64,000 nt of DNA, taken from positions 1,178,001 to 1,242,000 of the forward strand of contig CBDCVZ010000010.1 of NCBI GenBank assembly GCA_965223215.1, read 5' to 3'. The notes under the pieces are model-generated. The model did not search any database. It had not been told where the DNA came from and saw nothing but the letters and a program-made list of their open reading frames with translations. Each line of letters begins with the position of its first letter. The stretch's first letter is position 1. Shown piece by piece: positions 28,917 through 37,724 of the stretch. The translations under genes and the position numbers were made by a program. This stretch comes from JABDMH01 sp965223215 (lineage in GTDB: Bacteria; Bacteroidota; Bacteroidia; Chitinophagales; Saprospiraceae).

Positions 28917-30032
28917 ATGAAGTGTATACGATCCGAATGCGTACTGGTGTTCATCTTCTTAGCTATATCAATCCTCAACAGCCAAGCGCAGGTTAAGGAG
29001 CATTTAATCGCCGAAATCCAGAAAATCATACGATACGAAACAGAAATATCACATGATGATGTGCCGGGCTTTTCATTAGGCGTCATCGATGGTGACAGCT
29101 CCTATCTATTTAGTTTTGGATCAGCTGTCCGCGACTCGAGTATCGCAATCAGTGATAGTGCCATTTACGAAATTGGCGGTCTTACTAAAGTATTCACCGC
29201 ACTTTTATTTAATAGATTAGAAGATCTTAATAAGATCGATCGTTCGAAAAAATTAAATGATTTTCTTAGTAATTCGGAAAAAAACCCTGGACTAGATCAA
29301 ATTACATTGCATCACCTAATCACACATACTTCCGGCCTTACAACCCTCCCCACTAACTTAGGTTCACATGAAACAGATCATAACAATCGATACGCGAACT
29401 ACGACAAAAGTGACTTGATAGATTACTATAAATCCCTCCACCGAGCACCAGGTAGGTTTGAAAAATATGCTTATTCTCATATTAATTACGCGTTGCTCGA
29501 AATCGTACTCGAACGAGTCATGGCCGAGTCTTTTGACAGATTACTAAGGATTTATGTTCTCAATCCTCTTGACATGCGTGAGAGTGGCCTTGAGCTCGAG
29601 AAATCAGCAGATCGGACCATCACTCCTGGATACAGCCGGTCCGGCCAAATTGCCGAGCCTTGGACTTTTAAGTCGTTTGCGGGTTCTGAAGGTATGAAAA
29701 GCTCACCCAGAGACCTAGTTCACTTCATCAAGAAAATGATGAATGACACATCTACACTGGCTCGATCCTTTTCGCATGGTCTATCTTTGCATCAGCGCAT
29801 TCGTCATACCAGAAAAACCTATGTGGCAGATGCCTGGCATGCCTTTCAAAACAAGAAATACCCAAATATTTACCTGCATAGTGGCAAAACAAATGGCCAT
29901 GCCGCTTCCATCAGCTTTGTCAAGGAAACGAAAACTGCGGTAATTTTGATGACCAACGCAACTGTAAAAATGGATGGAATCGCAATGCTCGTACTGAGAA
30001 TGCTAAATGATAATTGGAAAAGAAAAATATAA
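28917..30032 (+). CDS. Beta-lactamase-fold protein lacking the catalytic serine
   Basis: An exported protein of about 371 aa in the serine beta-lactamase/class C penicillin-binding protein family. The start at ATG 28917 gives a good signal peptide (CVLVFIFLAISILNSQAQ); ATGs and other frame-opening codons upstream add polar sequence only. The SxxK motif is altered: EIGGLTKVFTA has Gly (GGT, 29178-29180) where family members have Ser, with the Lys kept. The YxN motif is also altered to Y-S-H (29472-29480). The third motif region HSGKTNGH is kept. Fold blocks such as LITHTSGLTTLP and LNPLDMRESGL are normal. It is probably a pseudoenzyme, perhaps a binding protein. Confidence 0.75.
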   Translation: MKCIRSECVLVFIFLAISILNSQAQVKEHLIAEIQKIIRYETEISHDDVPGFSLGVIDGDSSYLFSFGSAVRDSSIAISDSAIYEIGGLTKVFTALLFNRLEDLNKIDRSKKLNDFLSNSEKNPGLDQITLHHLITHTSGLTTLPTNLGSHETDHNNRYANYDKSDLIDYYKSLHRAPGRFEKYAYSHINYALLEIVLERVMAESFDRLLRIYVLNPLDMRESGLELEKSADRTITPGYSRSGQIAEPWTFKSFAGSEGMKSSPRDLVHFIKKMMNDTSTLARSFSHGLSLHQRIRHTRKTYVADAWHAFQNKKYPNIYLHSGKTNGHAASISFVKETKTAVILMTNATVKMDGIAMLVLRMLNDNWKRKI

Positions 30033-30412
30033 TGGGCAAAAAATCTAAAAAAATAACCGGTGGTGGCATCGTTTATTCGACCGACAAGTCGACCATGGAT
30101 CAATTATTCGAGAATATTAGACTTCCCGGTTCTCAACCGTCATCCGATGCTTCTCCAAACAAAAAGTTTGATGACGAAGTTCGAATTTGGCTCGATCGCA
30201 AAAGAAAGGGAGGAAAGGAGGCCACTATGATCAAGGGTATTCAGACCACCGATACCAGACTTAAAGAAATTGCCAAAAAATTAAAGTCAGCCTGTGGTGT
30301 GGGTGGCACGGCTAAAAATGGTGAAATTCTCATCCAGGGAAACCACCGCGATAAAGTTTTAAGCATATTACTGGAGATGGGATATTATAAAACTAAAAAG
30401 GCTGGTGGATAA
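30032..30412 (+). CDS. SUI1/eIF1-like translation initiation factor (YciH type)
   Basis: A 126-residue SUI1-domain protein. The N-terminal third is basic and low in complexity (MGKKSKKITGGGIVYS). The SUI1 fold follows: RKRKGGKEATMIKGI, LKEIAKKLKSACGVGGTAK, GEILIQGNHRDKVLSILLEMGY. Bacterial YciH-type proteins are thought to affect start-codon fidelity like eIF1, although their role in bacteria is poorly defined. The start ATG overlaps the TAA stop of the preceding gene (TAATG), which implies translational coupling. I reject the ATG at 30014 because it lies inside that gene and the family begins at the lysine-rich segment. Confidence 0.85.
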   Translation: MGKKSKKITGGGIVYSTDKSTMDQLFENIRLPGSQPSSDASPNKKFDDEVRIWLDRKRKGGKEATMIKGIQTTDTRLKEIAKKLKSACGVGGTAKNGEILIQGNHRDKVLSILLEMGYYKTKKAGG

Positions 30413-30427
30413 TTAATACGACGACCC

Positions 30428-31282
30428 CTAAGTCTTTTTCCTGGCCTTTAAGATGCGATCCTTGCCCTGCATATCTTTCAATAATTCGGAATGAAAGGCA
30501 AGTTGTACATCTGGCAGAGACATCAGTTTATGGCCCCAGAACTCATTGATTTCAACCAATAAAAAACCACCATTTCGCAGGCTTTTTTTTCCGAGGTCGA
30601 GAAGTGCTTGGTAGACGCCAAGTGGATCATCATCCGGTGCAAACAATGCAACGGCCGGCTCAAATTTTAGCACTTGATCTGTCATCACATCTTTCTCTGA
30701 TTGGGTAATGTATGGAGGATTCGAGATAATGAGATCGTAGGAAGAAGTACCTTTAGTACCAATATCAAATAGATCTTGGTTCGAAAAGGTGACTTGCGCC
30801 TGCAAAGAGGAAGCATTCTTTTGGGCGACGTGCAAAGCCGACTGCGAAACATCAATGGCATCTACCACCGCCCTTAGGTGCTCCTTTTTAAGGGTAATGG
30901 CTATACATCCCGAACCCGTGCCAACATCTAATACCCTTGGATTTCGATTTAATTGAAATTGATCAAGTATTTGAAGGGCTTCGAAGACCAGTTCCTCCGT
31001 CTCCATTCGCGGAATTAACACGTTGTGATCAACATAAAACTGAAGACCATAAAAATGGGCAATATTGGTGATATACTGCACCGGCTCACCCGTATTTAAT
31101 CTCGTCACTGCACTGCGCAAGATCTCTTGGAGCTCAGGGGGAAAAGATTTAGCCTCATTATGAATCTTTAAAAGATCGACAAAAATTAGCTCCAGCAAAT
31201 TTTTTTTCTCCCTCGAACTCTCTCCGACTTCAACCATTTCTAAAAATCCCTGAAAAACCTCCTTTCTTGTTTTGCCTATCAT
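30428..31282 (-). CDS. prmC: Release factor glutamine methyltransferase
   Basis: N5-methylates the glutamine of the GGQ motif in peptide-chain release factors RF1 and RF2. It has an N-terminal helical domain (GEPVQYITNIAHFYGLQF, IPRMETEELV) and a SAM-binding Rossmann domain (RVLDVGTGSGCIAITL). The catalytic motif NPPY is in DLIISNPPYITQSE. The length of about 284 aa is normal. I choose the ATG at 31282, which overlaps the stop of the upstream flippase gene as ATGA. An upstream in-frame ATG at 31324 would lie within that gene. It is last in a three-gene operon with 4-bp overlaps. Confidence 0.9.
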   Translation of the reverse strand: MIGKTRKEVFQGFLEMVEVGESSREKKNLLELIFVDLLKIHNEAKSFPPELQEILRSAVTRLNTGEPVQYITNIAHFYGLQFYVDHNVLIPRMETEELVFEALQILDQFQLNRNPRVLDVGTGSGCIAITLKKEHLRAVVDAIDVSQSALHVAQKNASSLQAQVTFSNQDLFDIGTKGTSSYDLIISNPPYITQSEKDVMTDQVLKFEPAVALFAPDDDPLGVYQALLDLGKKSLRNGGFLLVEINEFWGHKLMSLPDVQLAFHSELLKDMQGKDRILKARKKT

Positions 31283-32610
31283 TGCCACCAAAGCATTGCC
31301 AAAAAATATGAAAAACCCAGGCACGTACCATAAAGTAACCAGGCTTGCACCGGAACATAATCATTTAGTTTCCACTGATAATGTTTGTGTACATATGATA
31401 CGAGTGCAGCCTTTTCAAAGAGAAAGGCGGCCACAGTAGCGAGGGCGACACCAATTAAGCCAAATTTTGAGATGAGAAAAATACTCAGCACGACATTAAG
31501 TATTAATTCCAGTAGTGAGATTTTCACCAAGTGGCGATTGTCTTGCTTCCACATTAAAAGTGCATGGGGAAAGATCCACCGCGGAATCATCAATAGTAAG
31601 TAGGTATTGAAAATAAAAGCACTGACTACAAAATCGGCATTGTAGATCACTCGAAACAACCACGGACTAAGCCAAATTAATAGAATAGAAATTGGAAAGA
31701 AAATATGCATCAATCGCAGTGAACCAGATCTTATTCTTGAAATTCCAGGGCCGGCATCCACACTCATAAATGCCAAGATAGCAGCCGTAAAGGCTCCTGC
31801 CAGGGCCAACGAACCGGGGAGCTCGCGAGCACCAAATCGAAACTGAGCAAAAGTGGTAAAATCCTCGTAGTACCACTGCACCAACCAAGCATCAAAAACC
31901 TGCCCAAATAAACCGATGCCACCATATATCGCCAGTGGTACAGCATTGCGGAGAAAGGTGAGAGCATACGAGAGGTCAATTTTGCAGAAACTGAACCGTA
32001 ACACAAAGTAAAGCAGGACGAATTGTTCAATGACCGCGAATAAAATTAGGCAAATCAGCATGCCATGTAAGCCTTGCCCAATACCCAAGGGAATAGCAAT
32101 AGCTGCCAAATAGCCAAGCAAATAAAATAGACAATAGGGCAAGAAAAAATTTGCCTTCTCTTTAACCAAAAATAAATACGGCAGCATCGAAGCCGACACA
32201 TGAAGCACCAAGTACGTTAAGACCAATTGGAGATCAGCAATCTCGCTCACTCCCCTCCACCCTATTTGTGATGCTAAGAAATAGAGGACGATGGAGAGTA
32301 GGCTACACAGAAAAATATTGATCAGGTAGATATTAAAAAGTCGACCATCGGGTTTATTTGGCACCCATCGATTAAAAGTGCTGGCCAATACCTGGAAGCC
32401 TCCATTGACACAGAGCAAGGTAATGATCAGTCCCAGAAAGAGCCAAGTCTCAAATTCACCGATGGCAGCTGTGGTCAAAGAGCTCTTCGCCAGCACAATA
32501 CTTGCAAGCAGGGCGGACAATTGACGCACAAGGGCAAATGCCTGAAACCCTTTTCCGGCATCTAGAAAAGGCCAAACCCTTTCGTACAGCGACAAGAATT
32601 TTTGGCTCAC
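31279..32610 (-). CDS. Polysaccharide flippase-like membrane protein
   Basis: A 443-residue integral membrane protein with about twelve hydrophobic segments, for example WLFLGLIITLLCVNGGF, IYLINIFLCSLLSIVLYFLA, GMLICLILFAVIEQFVLLYF and NVVLSIFLISKFGLIGVALA. The topology and the start ALVRQLSALLASIVLAKS resemble Wzx-type lipid-linked oligosaccharide flippases of the MOP superfamily. There is no catalytic motif to confirm it. Its GTG start overlaps the stop of the saccharopine-dehydrogenase-like gene (GTGA), and its stop overlaps prmC. The operon context gives no direct polysaccharide link, although kdsB lies 2 kb away. Confidence 0.65.
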   Translation of the reverse strand: MSQKFLSLYERVWPFLDAGKGFQAFALVRQLSALLASIVLAKSSLTTAAIGEFETWLFLGLIITLLCVNGGFQVLASTFNRWVPNKPDGRLFNIYLINIFLCSLLSIVLYFLASQIGWRGVSEIADLQLVLTYLVLHVSASMLPYLFLVKEKANFFLPYCLFYLLGYLAAIAIPLGIGQGLHGMLICLILFAVIEQFVLLYFVLRFSFCKIDLSYALTFLRNAVPLAIYGGIGLFGQVFDAWLVQWYYEDFTTFAQFRFGARELPGSLALAGAFTAAILAFMSVDAGPGISRIRSGSLRLMHIFFPISILLIWLSPWLFRVIYNADFVVSAFIFNTYLLLMIPRWIFPHALLMWKQDNRHLVKISLLELILNVVLSIFLISKFGLIGVALATVAAFLFEKAALVSYVHKHYQWKLNDYVPVQAWLLYGTCLGFSYFLAMLWWQ

Positions 32611-33932
32611 TGGATTTTTTCGGTAAAGACAACCCCGTGGGTCTCGAGTTCTTGTAAGATAGGTCTATATAAAGACTCTGCCACCGGGATATGAACACCG
32701 CGCAGTGCTATTTTGCCCAACATCATTAATTTCACTCCAATGGCTAGTGGCAAGCCCACGAGTTTAGTCATGGCAGTTAGATTTTCGTTTTCACCCTTTA
32801 ATATCATCGTACTGATCGAAGTTTGACGGACGCGATTTAGTTCATAATCGATTTCATGCTGCAATACCACCATATCCCGATCGCCTTTTTCGAGTGCCCA
32901 TTTCTCGGTAACCAGTTTTTCTAAAATCTGTGCGGGTGTAGCCTTGGCCACTTTGATTTTTTTTGTGCCAAATAAATCCAACCACGCCAATTTGGTGATG
33001 ATCTCATCAGAAGGTTCGCAACCAATTTGCTTCGCCACCTTTCCTCTCAGATTTTCTCCGGGTCCTTCAGTAAACGCCTCAAGAAGATCTCGATAACGCA
33101 TACTGGCAGACTCGGCAATGGGCATCGTATCATCCGTCAGACCCAGATCGACCAAAGCTGCCCAAGCTTGACAGTAGCCCGGATAACGAAGGGTTCCCCT
33201 GAGCAAATTGCTGACGTCATCAAGTCCATAGTGCTGCCGATACGTTAGAGAATCACGGTTTGGATACATATCAAGCCTACCTAACCCCGGAATCTCAACT
33301 TGACAAGCCCGTTTAAACAGTTGATGATAGGGTATGTACTTGAATTTACCATCCTGAAGATATTGTGTGGTACCACGTCCGGCAAGCACCACATTTCTAG
33401 GATTCCAGGTGATCTTATAGTGCCAGGGATTACTATCACTCTCTGGTGCCACCAAACCGCCTGCATAAGATCGAAAGCTCATTAAGTGGGCTCCCGTCCC
33501 CTTGATTGCATTGATGCGTTCCATAGCAGACATATGATCGATTCCGGGGTCTAGCCCCATTTCGCCTAAAAAGAGGAGGTTCTTCTCCTTGACCAGCTGA
33601 TCCAAATCAAACAATTCGGAAGTCACATAAGAAGCTGTGAACAAATGTTTCCCAAGTTGAAGACAATCTTGGGCAACCAAAGAATGAAGATGGGCTGGAA
33701 GCAAGGAGATCACAAGATCGACGCGGCGGATCAAGTCTTTGCGATCATTGGGTTTTTCAACATCGAGCCACACAGCCAATCCATTTGAATGACCTGCAAC
33801 CCGCCTTTCGGCCAGCGTAGGTTGTGCGTCTGCCACGGTGATCAACCAACCAAACTCATTGGCTGCCTCCAACAAATAATTTATCAGCACGACGGACGAG
33901 CGTCCTGCCCCGATGATCAGGATATTTTTCAT
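32607..33932 (-). CDS. Saccharopine dehydrogenase-family protein (LYS9-like)
   Basis: A 441-residue oxidoreductase with an N-terminal Rossmann dinucleotide site (NILIIGAGRSSVVLINYLLE). Family blocks are DLVISLLPAHLHSLVAQDCL, EMGLDPGIDHMSAMERI and SFRSYAGGLVAPESDSNPW, and the large substrate domain follows. Homologues take part in lysine metabolism via saccharopine or in carboxynorspermidine synthesis, and I cannot decide which substrate is used here. The ATG at 33932 (MKNILIIG) is preferred over an in-frame ATG at 33947. First gene of the operon with the flippase and prmC. Confidence 0.85.
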   Translation of the reverse strand: MKNILIIGAGRSSVVLINYLLEAANEFGWLITVADAQPTLAERRVAGHSNGLAVWLDVEKPNDRKDLIRRVDLVISLLPAHLHSLVAQDCLQLGKHLFTASYVTSELFDLDQLVKEKNLLFLGEMGLDPGIDHMSAMERINAIKGTGAHLMSFRSYAGGLVAPESDSNPWHYKITWNPRNVVLAGRGTTQYLQDGKFKYIPYHQLFKRACQVEIPGLGRLDMYPNRDSLTYRQHYGLDDVSNLLRGTLRYPGYCQAWAALVDLGLTDDTMPIAESASMRYRDLLEAFTEGPGENLRGKVAKQIGCEPSDEIITKLAWLDLFGTKKIKVAKATPAQILEKLVTEKWALEKGDRDMVVLQHEIDYELNRVRQTSISTMILKGENENLTAMTKLVGLPLAIGVKLMMLGKIALRGVHIPVAESLYRPILQELETHGVVFTEKIQ

Positions 33933-34096
33933 CCTGCAAAAAAACAAATTCTGCCTTCTTTAAAACGAAATGGTGCTCAAAACCGACCTCGGCTGCTACC
34001 CTACTGAGCTGAAATCCAGATGTCAAGCGTTGACAAAGAGACCATCATATCTAAATGAATTGCTACTTTCAGTAAAACTATTTGCGATCAACCGCC

Positions 34097-34591
34097 ATGA
34101 AGAAGGACGAAAAATGGGTAATCAATTATCAGTCATTTGATGATTTGTCTGATCTGGATCCGGATGACGCTTTACTGATGTCCGCAGCAAGATCAATGGT
34201 GGTGGCTGCCTACGCCCCTTATTCCAGGTTTTTTGTAGCAGCAAGCGTGCGATTGAACTCAGGGCTCGTTGTTTCTGCGACAAATCAGGAAAATGCATCG
34301 TATGGATTGAGTCTGTGTGCCGAACAAAACGTTTTGGCGGGAGTGGGCAGCACTCATCCGGATCATTGGGTCACTGCCATGGCGATTACGGTCTCTTATG
34401 AGCAGAAAGAAGTCAATTATCCCATATCACCATGTGGAGCATGCCGGCAGGTAATTAGAGAACACGAGGTTCGACACGGACAACCCATGCGATTGATTCT
34501 ACGGGGAACTTCTGGAAAAATATTGATCTTTGACGGCATTCAAAGCTTGCTACCGTTGGCCTTTTCGCCAAACGATCTCCTAATCTCCTGA
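34097..34591 (+). CDS. cdd: Cytidine deaminase
   Basis: Deaminates cytidine and deoxycytidine in pyrimidine salvage. The zinc site is complete: CAEQNVL supplies one Cys and the catalytic Glu, and PCGACRQ the other two Cys. APYSRFFVAASVRL and NQENASYGLSLC are the usual substrate-binding blocks. At 164 aa it is slightly longer than the 130-140 aa typical of the tetrameric class, the extra being an N-terminal stretch (residues 1-30). The ATG at 34097 (MKKDEKWVIN) is chosen over a TTG at 34082. Its stop is 2 bp from the end of the convergent kdsB. Confidence 0.9.
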   Translation: MKKDEKWVINYQSFDDLSDLDPDDALLMSAARSMVVAAYAPYSRFFVAASVRLNSGLVVSATNQENASYGLSLCAEQNVLAGVGSTHPDHWVTAMAITVSYEQKEVNYPISPCGACRQVIREHEVRHGQPMRLILRGTSGKILIFDGIQSLLPLAFSPNDLLIS

Positions 34592-34593
34592 GA

Positions 34594-35331
34594 CTATTCA
34601 ATTCCATTTACATCCATCCAGTGAATTAGTTCTTTCAGGTCTTCTGGCGTATCTATACCCCTGGCAGCTGAAGATACCTCCACGGTCATAATATCATATC
34701 CCCCCTCCAGCCAACGCAGTTGTTCAAGTTTTTCACGTGTTTCCAAGGGACTGATGGGCCAGGTTGTCACCTCCAGCAATGCCTGACGTCGAAAAGCATA
34801 GATGCCCAAATGCTGCCAAAAGGATGCTGGTTGCCGGACGGTGCCTCGGTCATATGGAATCGGAGACCTACTAAAATATAGTGCACGTCCGTCGACGCGC
34901 CGAACCACCTTGACACAAGCTTGATCGTGTAGCCTTTGCTCATCGTGCCGAAGGGTGATCAGCGTCGCAATGGACTCTTGTGAGGCAATCAAGCCATTGA
35001 TCAGTTGATCCAAATGGTTTGGATCAATAAACGGCTCATCTCCCTGGACATTTAGAATGATCGGCGAGGTACGTTGTTGGGCTACTTCCGCCACACGGTC
35101 AGTGCCCGATTGATGGTCTGGAGATGTCATAAGAACGGGAATTTGTGCGTTACTACAGTAACTAAATATTTCCCGACTATCTGTCGCTACAATTACTTCA
35201 CTAATTAACTGAGACTTCTCGACTTGGCGATACACCCGATGAATCATCGGAACACCTTTTATATCAACCAGCGGCTTACCTGGGAACCTCGCTGATTGAT
35301 ATCTTGCCGGGATTATCGCTGTCACCTCCAT
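34594..35331 (-). CDS. kdsB: 3-deoxy-manno-octulosonate cytidylyltransferase
   Basis: Activates Kdo as CMP-Kdo for lipopolysaccharide core synthesis. The N-terminal nucleotide-binding motif is VTAIIPARYQSARFPGKPLV; further family blocks are VIVATDSREIF, SGTDRVAEVAQ, ILNVQGDEPFIDP, ALYFSRSPIPYDR and QHLGIYAFRR. The length of 245 aa matches the family. It shows that the organism makes a Kdo-containing lipopolysaccharide. It is divergent from the LysM protein gene, with about 50 bp between the two ATGs. Confidence 0.95.
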   Translation of the reverse strand: MEVTAIIPARYQSARFPGKPLVDIKGVPMIHRVYRQVEKSQLISEVIVATDSREIFSYCSNAQIPVLMTSPDHQSGTDRVAEVAQQRTSPIILNVQGDEPFIDPNHLDQLINGLIASQESIATLITLRHDEQRLHDQACVKVVRRVDGRALYFSRSPIPYDRGTVRQPASFWQHLGIYAFRRQALLEVTTWPISPLETREKLEQLRWLEGGYDIMTVEVSSAARGIDTPEDLKELIHWMDVNGIE

Positions 35332-35365
35332 GTTTAAATATTATGTTTTTTTATAATATATCTTG

Positions 35366-35373
35366 TATTTTTG
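35366..35373 (+). promoter_or_regulatory. Candidate -7 promoter element of the LysM gene
   Basis: TATTTTTG matches TAnnTTTG only 7 bp before the ATG at 35381, so a transcript from it would be nearly leaderless. TATG at about the right -33 distance (35343-35346) is a three-of-four match to TTTG. The site lies in the short gap between the divergent kdsB and LysM genes. Confidence 0.35.
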
Positions 35374-35380
35374 TAAACTC

Positions 35381-36244
35381 ATGAAGCGACTCATTCTATT
35401 TTTATGTACAGCAGTTTCGAGCCTAATGCTCGTAACAGATCTCAGTGGGCAAGCTGCAGAACCAGCATTTATTCAAATTGATTCAAAATTAGGAAAAGTA
35501 GTTTACCATCGTGTACTTGCCAATCAAACCTTATACGGCATTGGAAAAATCTATGGTGTGGGCGAATCCGATCTTATCCAGAGCAATCCCAAATTGAAAA
35601 GGAACCGGAAGAAACTTCCACCTGTCATAAGGGTGCCCATACGCTCGGATCAGCTGCTGCTTCGTGTTCCGTTATTAAAATCGAAAAGTGACTTTACAGC
35701 TGTCTACTATGTAGCAAAGAAGAAGGACAATCCATTCCGCATTTCGCGTGTCATTTTCGATATGCCAACGAACTTACTGATCAAGAGAAACAACATTCGA
35801 AACAACCAAATCAAGGAAGGGCAGACCTTACACATTGGTTGGTTAAAGCAGGAGCGTGAACCCCTTCTAGTCAGAGTGGGACGCGAAGCACCCACCCTGG
35901 AAACGAAAGCTAAAAGCGACGAGCAATCCTTATTTGAAGAGCAGCTGGAACTGTACTCGGTGATCAGCAAAAATCAGGTGGCTTTTTGGAATCAAGATGC
36001 CAAAACTAAGGGTCTTTTTGTCATGCACCGAAAAGCGCCCGCCAAATCGATCATTGAGATCAAAAATCCTATGTACAACAAAGTAGCCTATGCCAAGGTA
36101 ATAGGTAATCTGCCGGAGCACCTCTACTCGAAGGAGATTGACATGGTCGTTTCTCCCGCCTTGGCGCAGGAATTAGGTGTGGTAGATGCAAAGTTTTTTG
36201 TCCAAGTCAGGTATCCGTCAAACGAATCGATAGGGAGTCGGTAA
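35381..36244 (+). CDS. Secreted LysM-domain protein with a barrel-like C-terminal domain
   Basis: An exported protein of 287 residues. A signal peptide (MKRLILFLCTAVSSLMLV) is followed by a LysM-like domain (about 33-75, HRVLANQTLYGIGKIYGV) and a second degenerate LysM-like segment (about 110-155, YVAKKKDNPFRISRVIFD). The C-terminal 100 residues (GLFVMHRKAPAKSIIEIKN, YAKVIGNLPEHLYSKEID) resemble the double-psi beta-barrel (RlpA-like) domain attached to LysM proteins in Bacteroidota. It probably binds peptidoglycan in the periplasm. The barrel assignment is inference from pattern. The ATG at 35381 begins the signal peptide, and six extra in-frame codons upstream do not improve it. Confidence 0.7.
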   Translation: MKRLILFLCTAVSSLMLVTDLSGQAAEPAFIQIDSKLGKVVYHRVLANQTLYGIGKIYGVGESDLIQSNPKLKRNRKKLPPVIRVPIRSDQLLLRVPLLKSKSDFTAVYYVAKKKDNPFRISRVIFDMPTNLLIKRNNIRNNQIKEGQTLHIGWLKQEREPLLVRVGREAPTLETKAKSDEQSLFEEQLELYSVISKNQVAFWNQDAKTKGLFVMHRKAPAKSIIEIKNPMYNKVAYAKVIGNLPEHLYSKEIDMVVSPALAQELGVVDAKFFVQVRYPSNESIGSR

Positions 36245-36290
36245 GGTGATATCGCCACAACCTTCCTACCCTCACTTTAGCCGGTGTTAC

Positions 36291-36298
36291 TATTTTTG
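36291..36298 (+). promoter_or_regulatory. Candidate -7 promoter element inside the apparent 5' extension
   Basis: TATTTTTG fits TAnnTTTG and lies 23 bp before the TTG at 36321. Its position inside the longer possible reading frame (open from 36246) argues that translation begins at 36321 rather than further upstream. Confidence 0.4.
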
Positions 36299-36320
36299 TG
36301 CAAAAATTAAATCGAAGCCA

Positions 36321-37679
36321 TTGAAGACTTATCAAAACATCCTTGAAACGATCGGCAATACACCTCTTGTCCGGCTCAATCAAATTGTGGAACAGGTGCC
36401 ATGTCCTGTTTATGCCAAGGTCGAAACGTTTAATCCAGGTCATTCAATCAAGGACCGCATGGCCATTAAGATGGTCGAGGCTGCAGAGAAAGAAGGCAAA
36501 TTAAGACCGGGGGGTACCATCATCGAATGCACTTCGGGTAATACAGGTATGGGTCTGGCGCTGGCAGCATCGGTAAAGGGCTACAAATGCATCTTTACGA
36601 CCAGCGATAAGCAATCCAAGGAGAAAATTGATATGCTTAAGGCCTTGGGTGCAGAGGTCGTAGTATGCCCTACCAACGTCGAACCCACAGATCCCAGATC
36701 TTATTATTCGGTTGCAGAAAAACTGTCCAGGCAAAAAAAGAACTCCTACTGGTTCAATCAGTACGATAATTTGGCTAATTCAGCCGCTCATTATGAGACC
36801 ACGGGGCCGGAAATTTGGGACCAGACCGATGGTCGAATAACTCACCTGGTTGTAGGCGTTGGCACTGGTGGAACGGTCTCAGGCACTGGTAGGTACCTCA
36901 AGGAGCAAAATCCGGAAATAAAAGTTTGGGGGATCGACACCTATGGATCGGTCTTTAAGAAATACCATGAGACTGGACAATTTGATGAAAATGAAATCTA
37001 TCCCTACATCACGGAGGGCATTGGTGAAGACATTTTACCTAAGAACGTAGATTTTGACATCATTGACCTTTTTGAAAAGGTCAGCGATAAGGCCGGTGCC
37101 CTAGCTGCACGCAAGTTAGCACGGCAGGAGGGTATGCTACTGGGTTACTCAGCCGGTAGCGCTATGGCAGGATTGTTGCAACTAGGTGAAAGGTTGAAGC
37201 CGGATGATTTAGTCGTGATTATCTTCCACGATCACGGAAGTCGATATGTGGGTAAGATCTATAATGACGATTGGATGCGGGAGCGTGGTTTTTTAGATAC
37301 CGAGCTACGAGTCAGTGATTTGATCCAAATGAAAGACAGTAAGGCCTTCCTTGCCGCCGACGAAAGTGATCCGGTAGCTAATGTAATTAGTGTTATGAAG
37401 GAAAAGGAAATCTCGCAGATGGCAGTGATGGCAGATGGCCAGATCACTGGATCGATAACCGAAGGGCAGATTATTCAATACTTGATCTCTGACAATGACA
37501 GCGAACGATCAAAGAAAGTGGGTGACATTATGGGCGATGCTTTTCCGATGGTTGAAATGGATACCTCAGTAAAGCAACTCAGTCAGATCATCAGTCGTCA
37601 GAATCCTGCGGTCATCGCCCAAGATCCTTCGGGCACCTTGCAAATCATCACCCAGTATGACATCCTTCAGAATATCTGA
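36321..37679 (+). CDS. Cystathionine beta-synthase with CBS domains
   Basis: A PLP enzyme of about 452 aa joining serine and homocysteine to cystathionine (or a cysteine synthase of the same fold). The catalytic domain has NTPLVRLN, the Schiff-base Lys in NPGHSIKDRMAIKM, SGNTGMG and the glycine-rich GVGTGGTVSGTGRYL. Residues about 335-450 form a CBS-domain pair (RVSDLIQMKDSKAFLA, KVGDIMGDAFPMVE), probably regulatory. The family begins at YQNILETIGNTPLV, so I start at the TTG at 36321 (read as MKTYQNIL); the reading frame opens earlier at 36246 but that part looks non-coding and contains the promoter element. It complements the trans-sulfuration enzyme at 10 kb. Confidence 0.85.
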   Translation: MKTYQNILETIGNTPLVRLNQIVEQVPCPVYAKVETFNPGHSIKDRMAIKMVEAAEKEGKLRPGGTIIECTSGNTGMGLALAASVKGYKCIFTTSDKQSKEKIDMLKALGAEVVVCPTNVEPTDPRSYYSVAEKLSRQKKNSYWFNQYDNLANSAAHYETTGPEIWDQTDGRITHLVVGVGTGGTVSGTGRYLKEQNPEIKVWGIDTYGSVFKKYHETGQFDENEIYPYITEGIGEDILPKNVDFDIIDLFEKVSDKAGALAARKLARQEGMLLGYSAGSAMAGLLQLGERLKPDDLVVIIFHDHGSRYVGKIYNDDWMRERGFLDTELRVSDLIQMKDSKAFLAADESDPVANVISVMKEKEISQMAVMADGQITGSITEGQIIQYLISDNDSERSKKVGDIMGDAFPMVEMDTSVKQLSQIISRQNPAVIAQDPSGTLQIITQYDILQNI

Positions 37680-37724
37680 GTTTAGAGCCGATCATACTAA
37701 AGCTGGCTAAAAGGGGTTATACTC

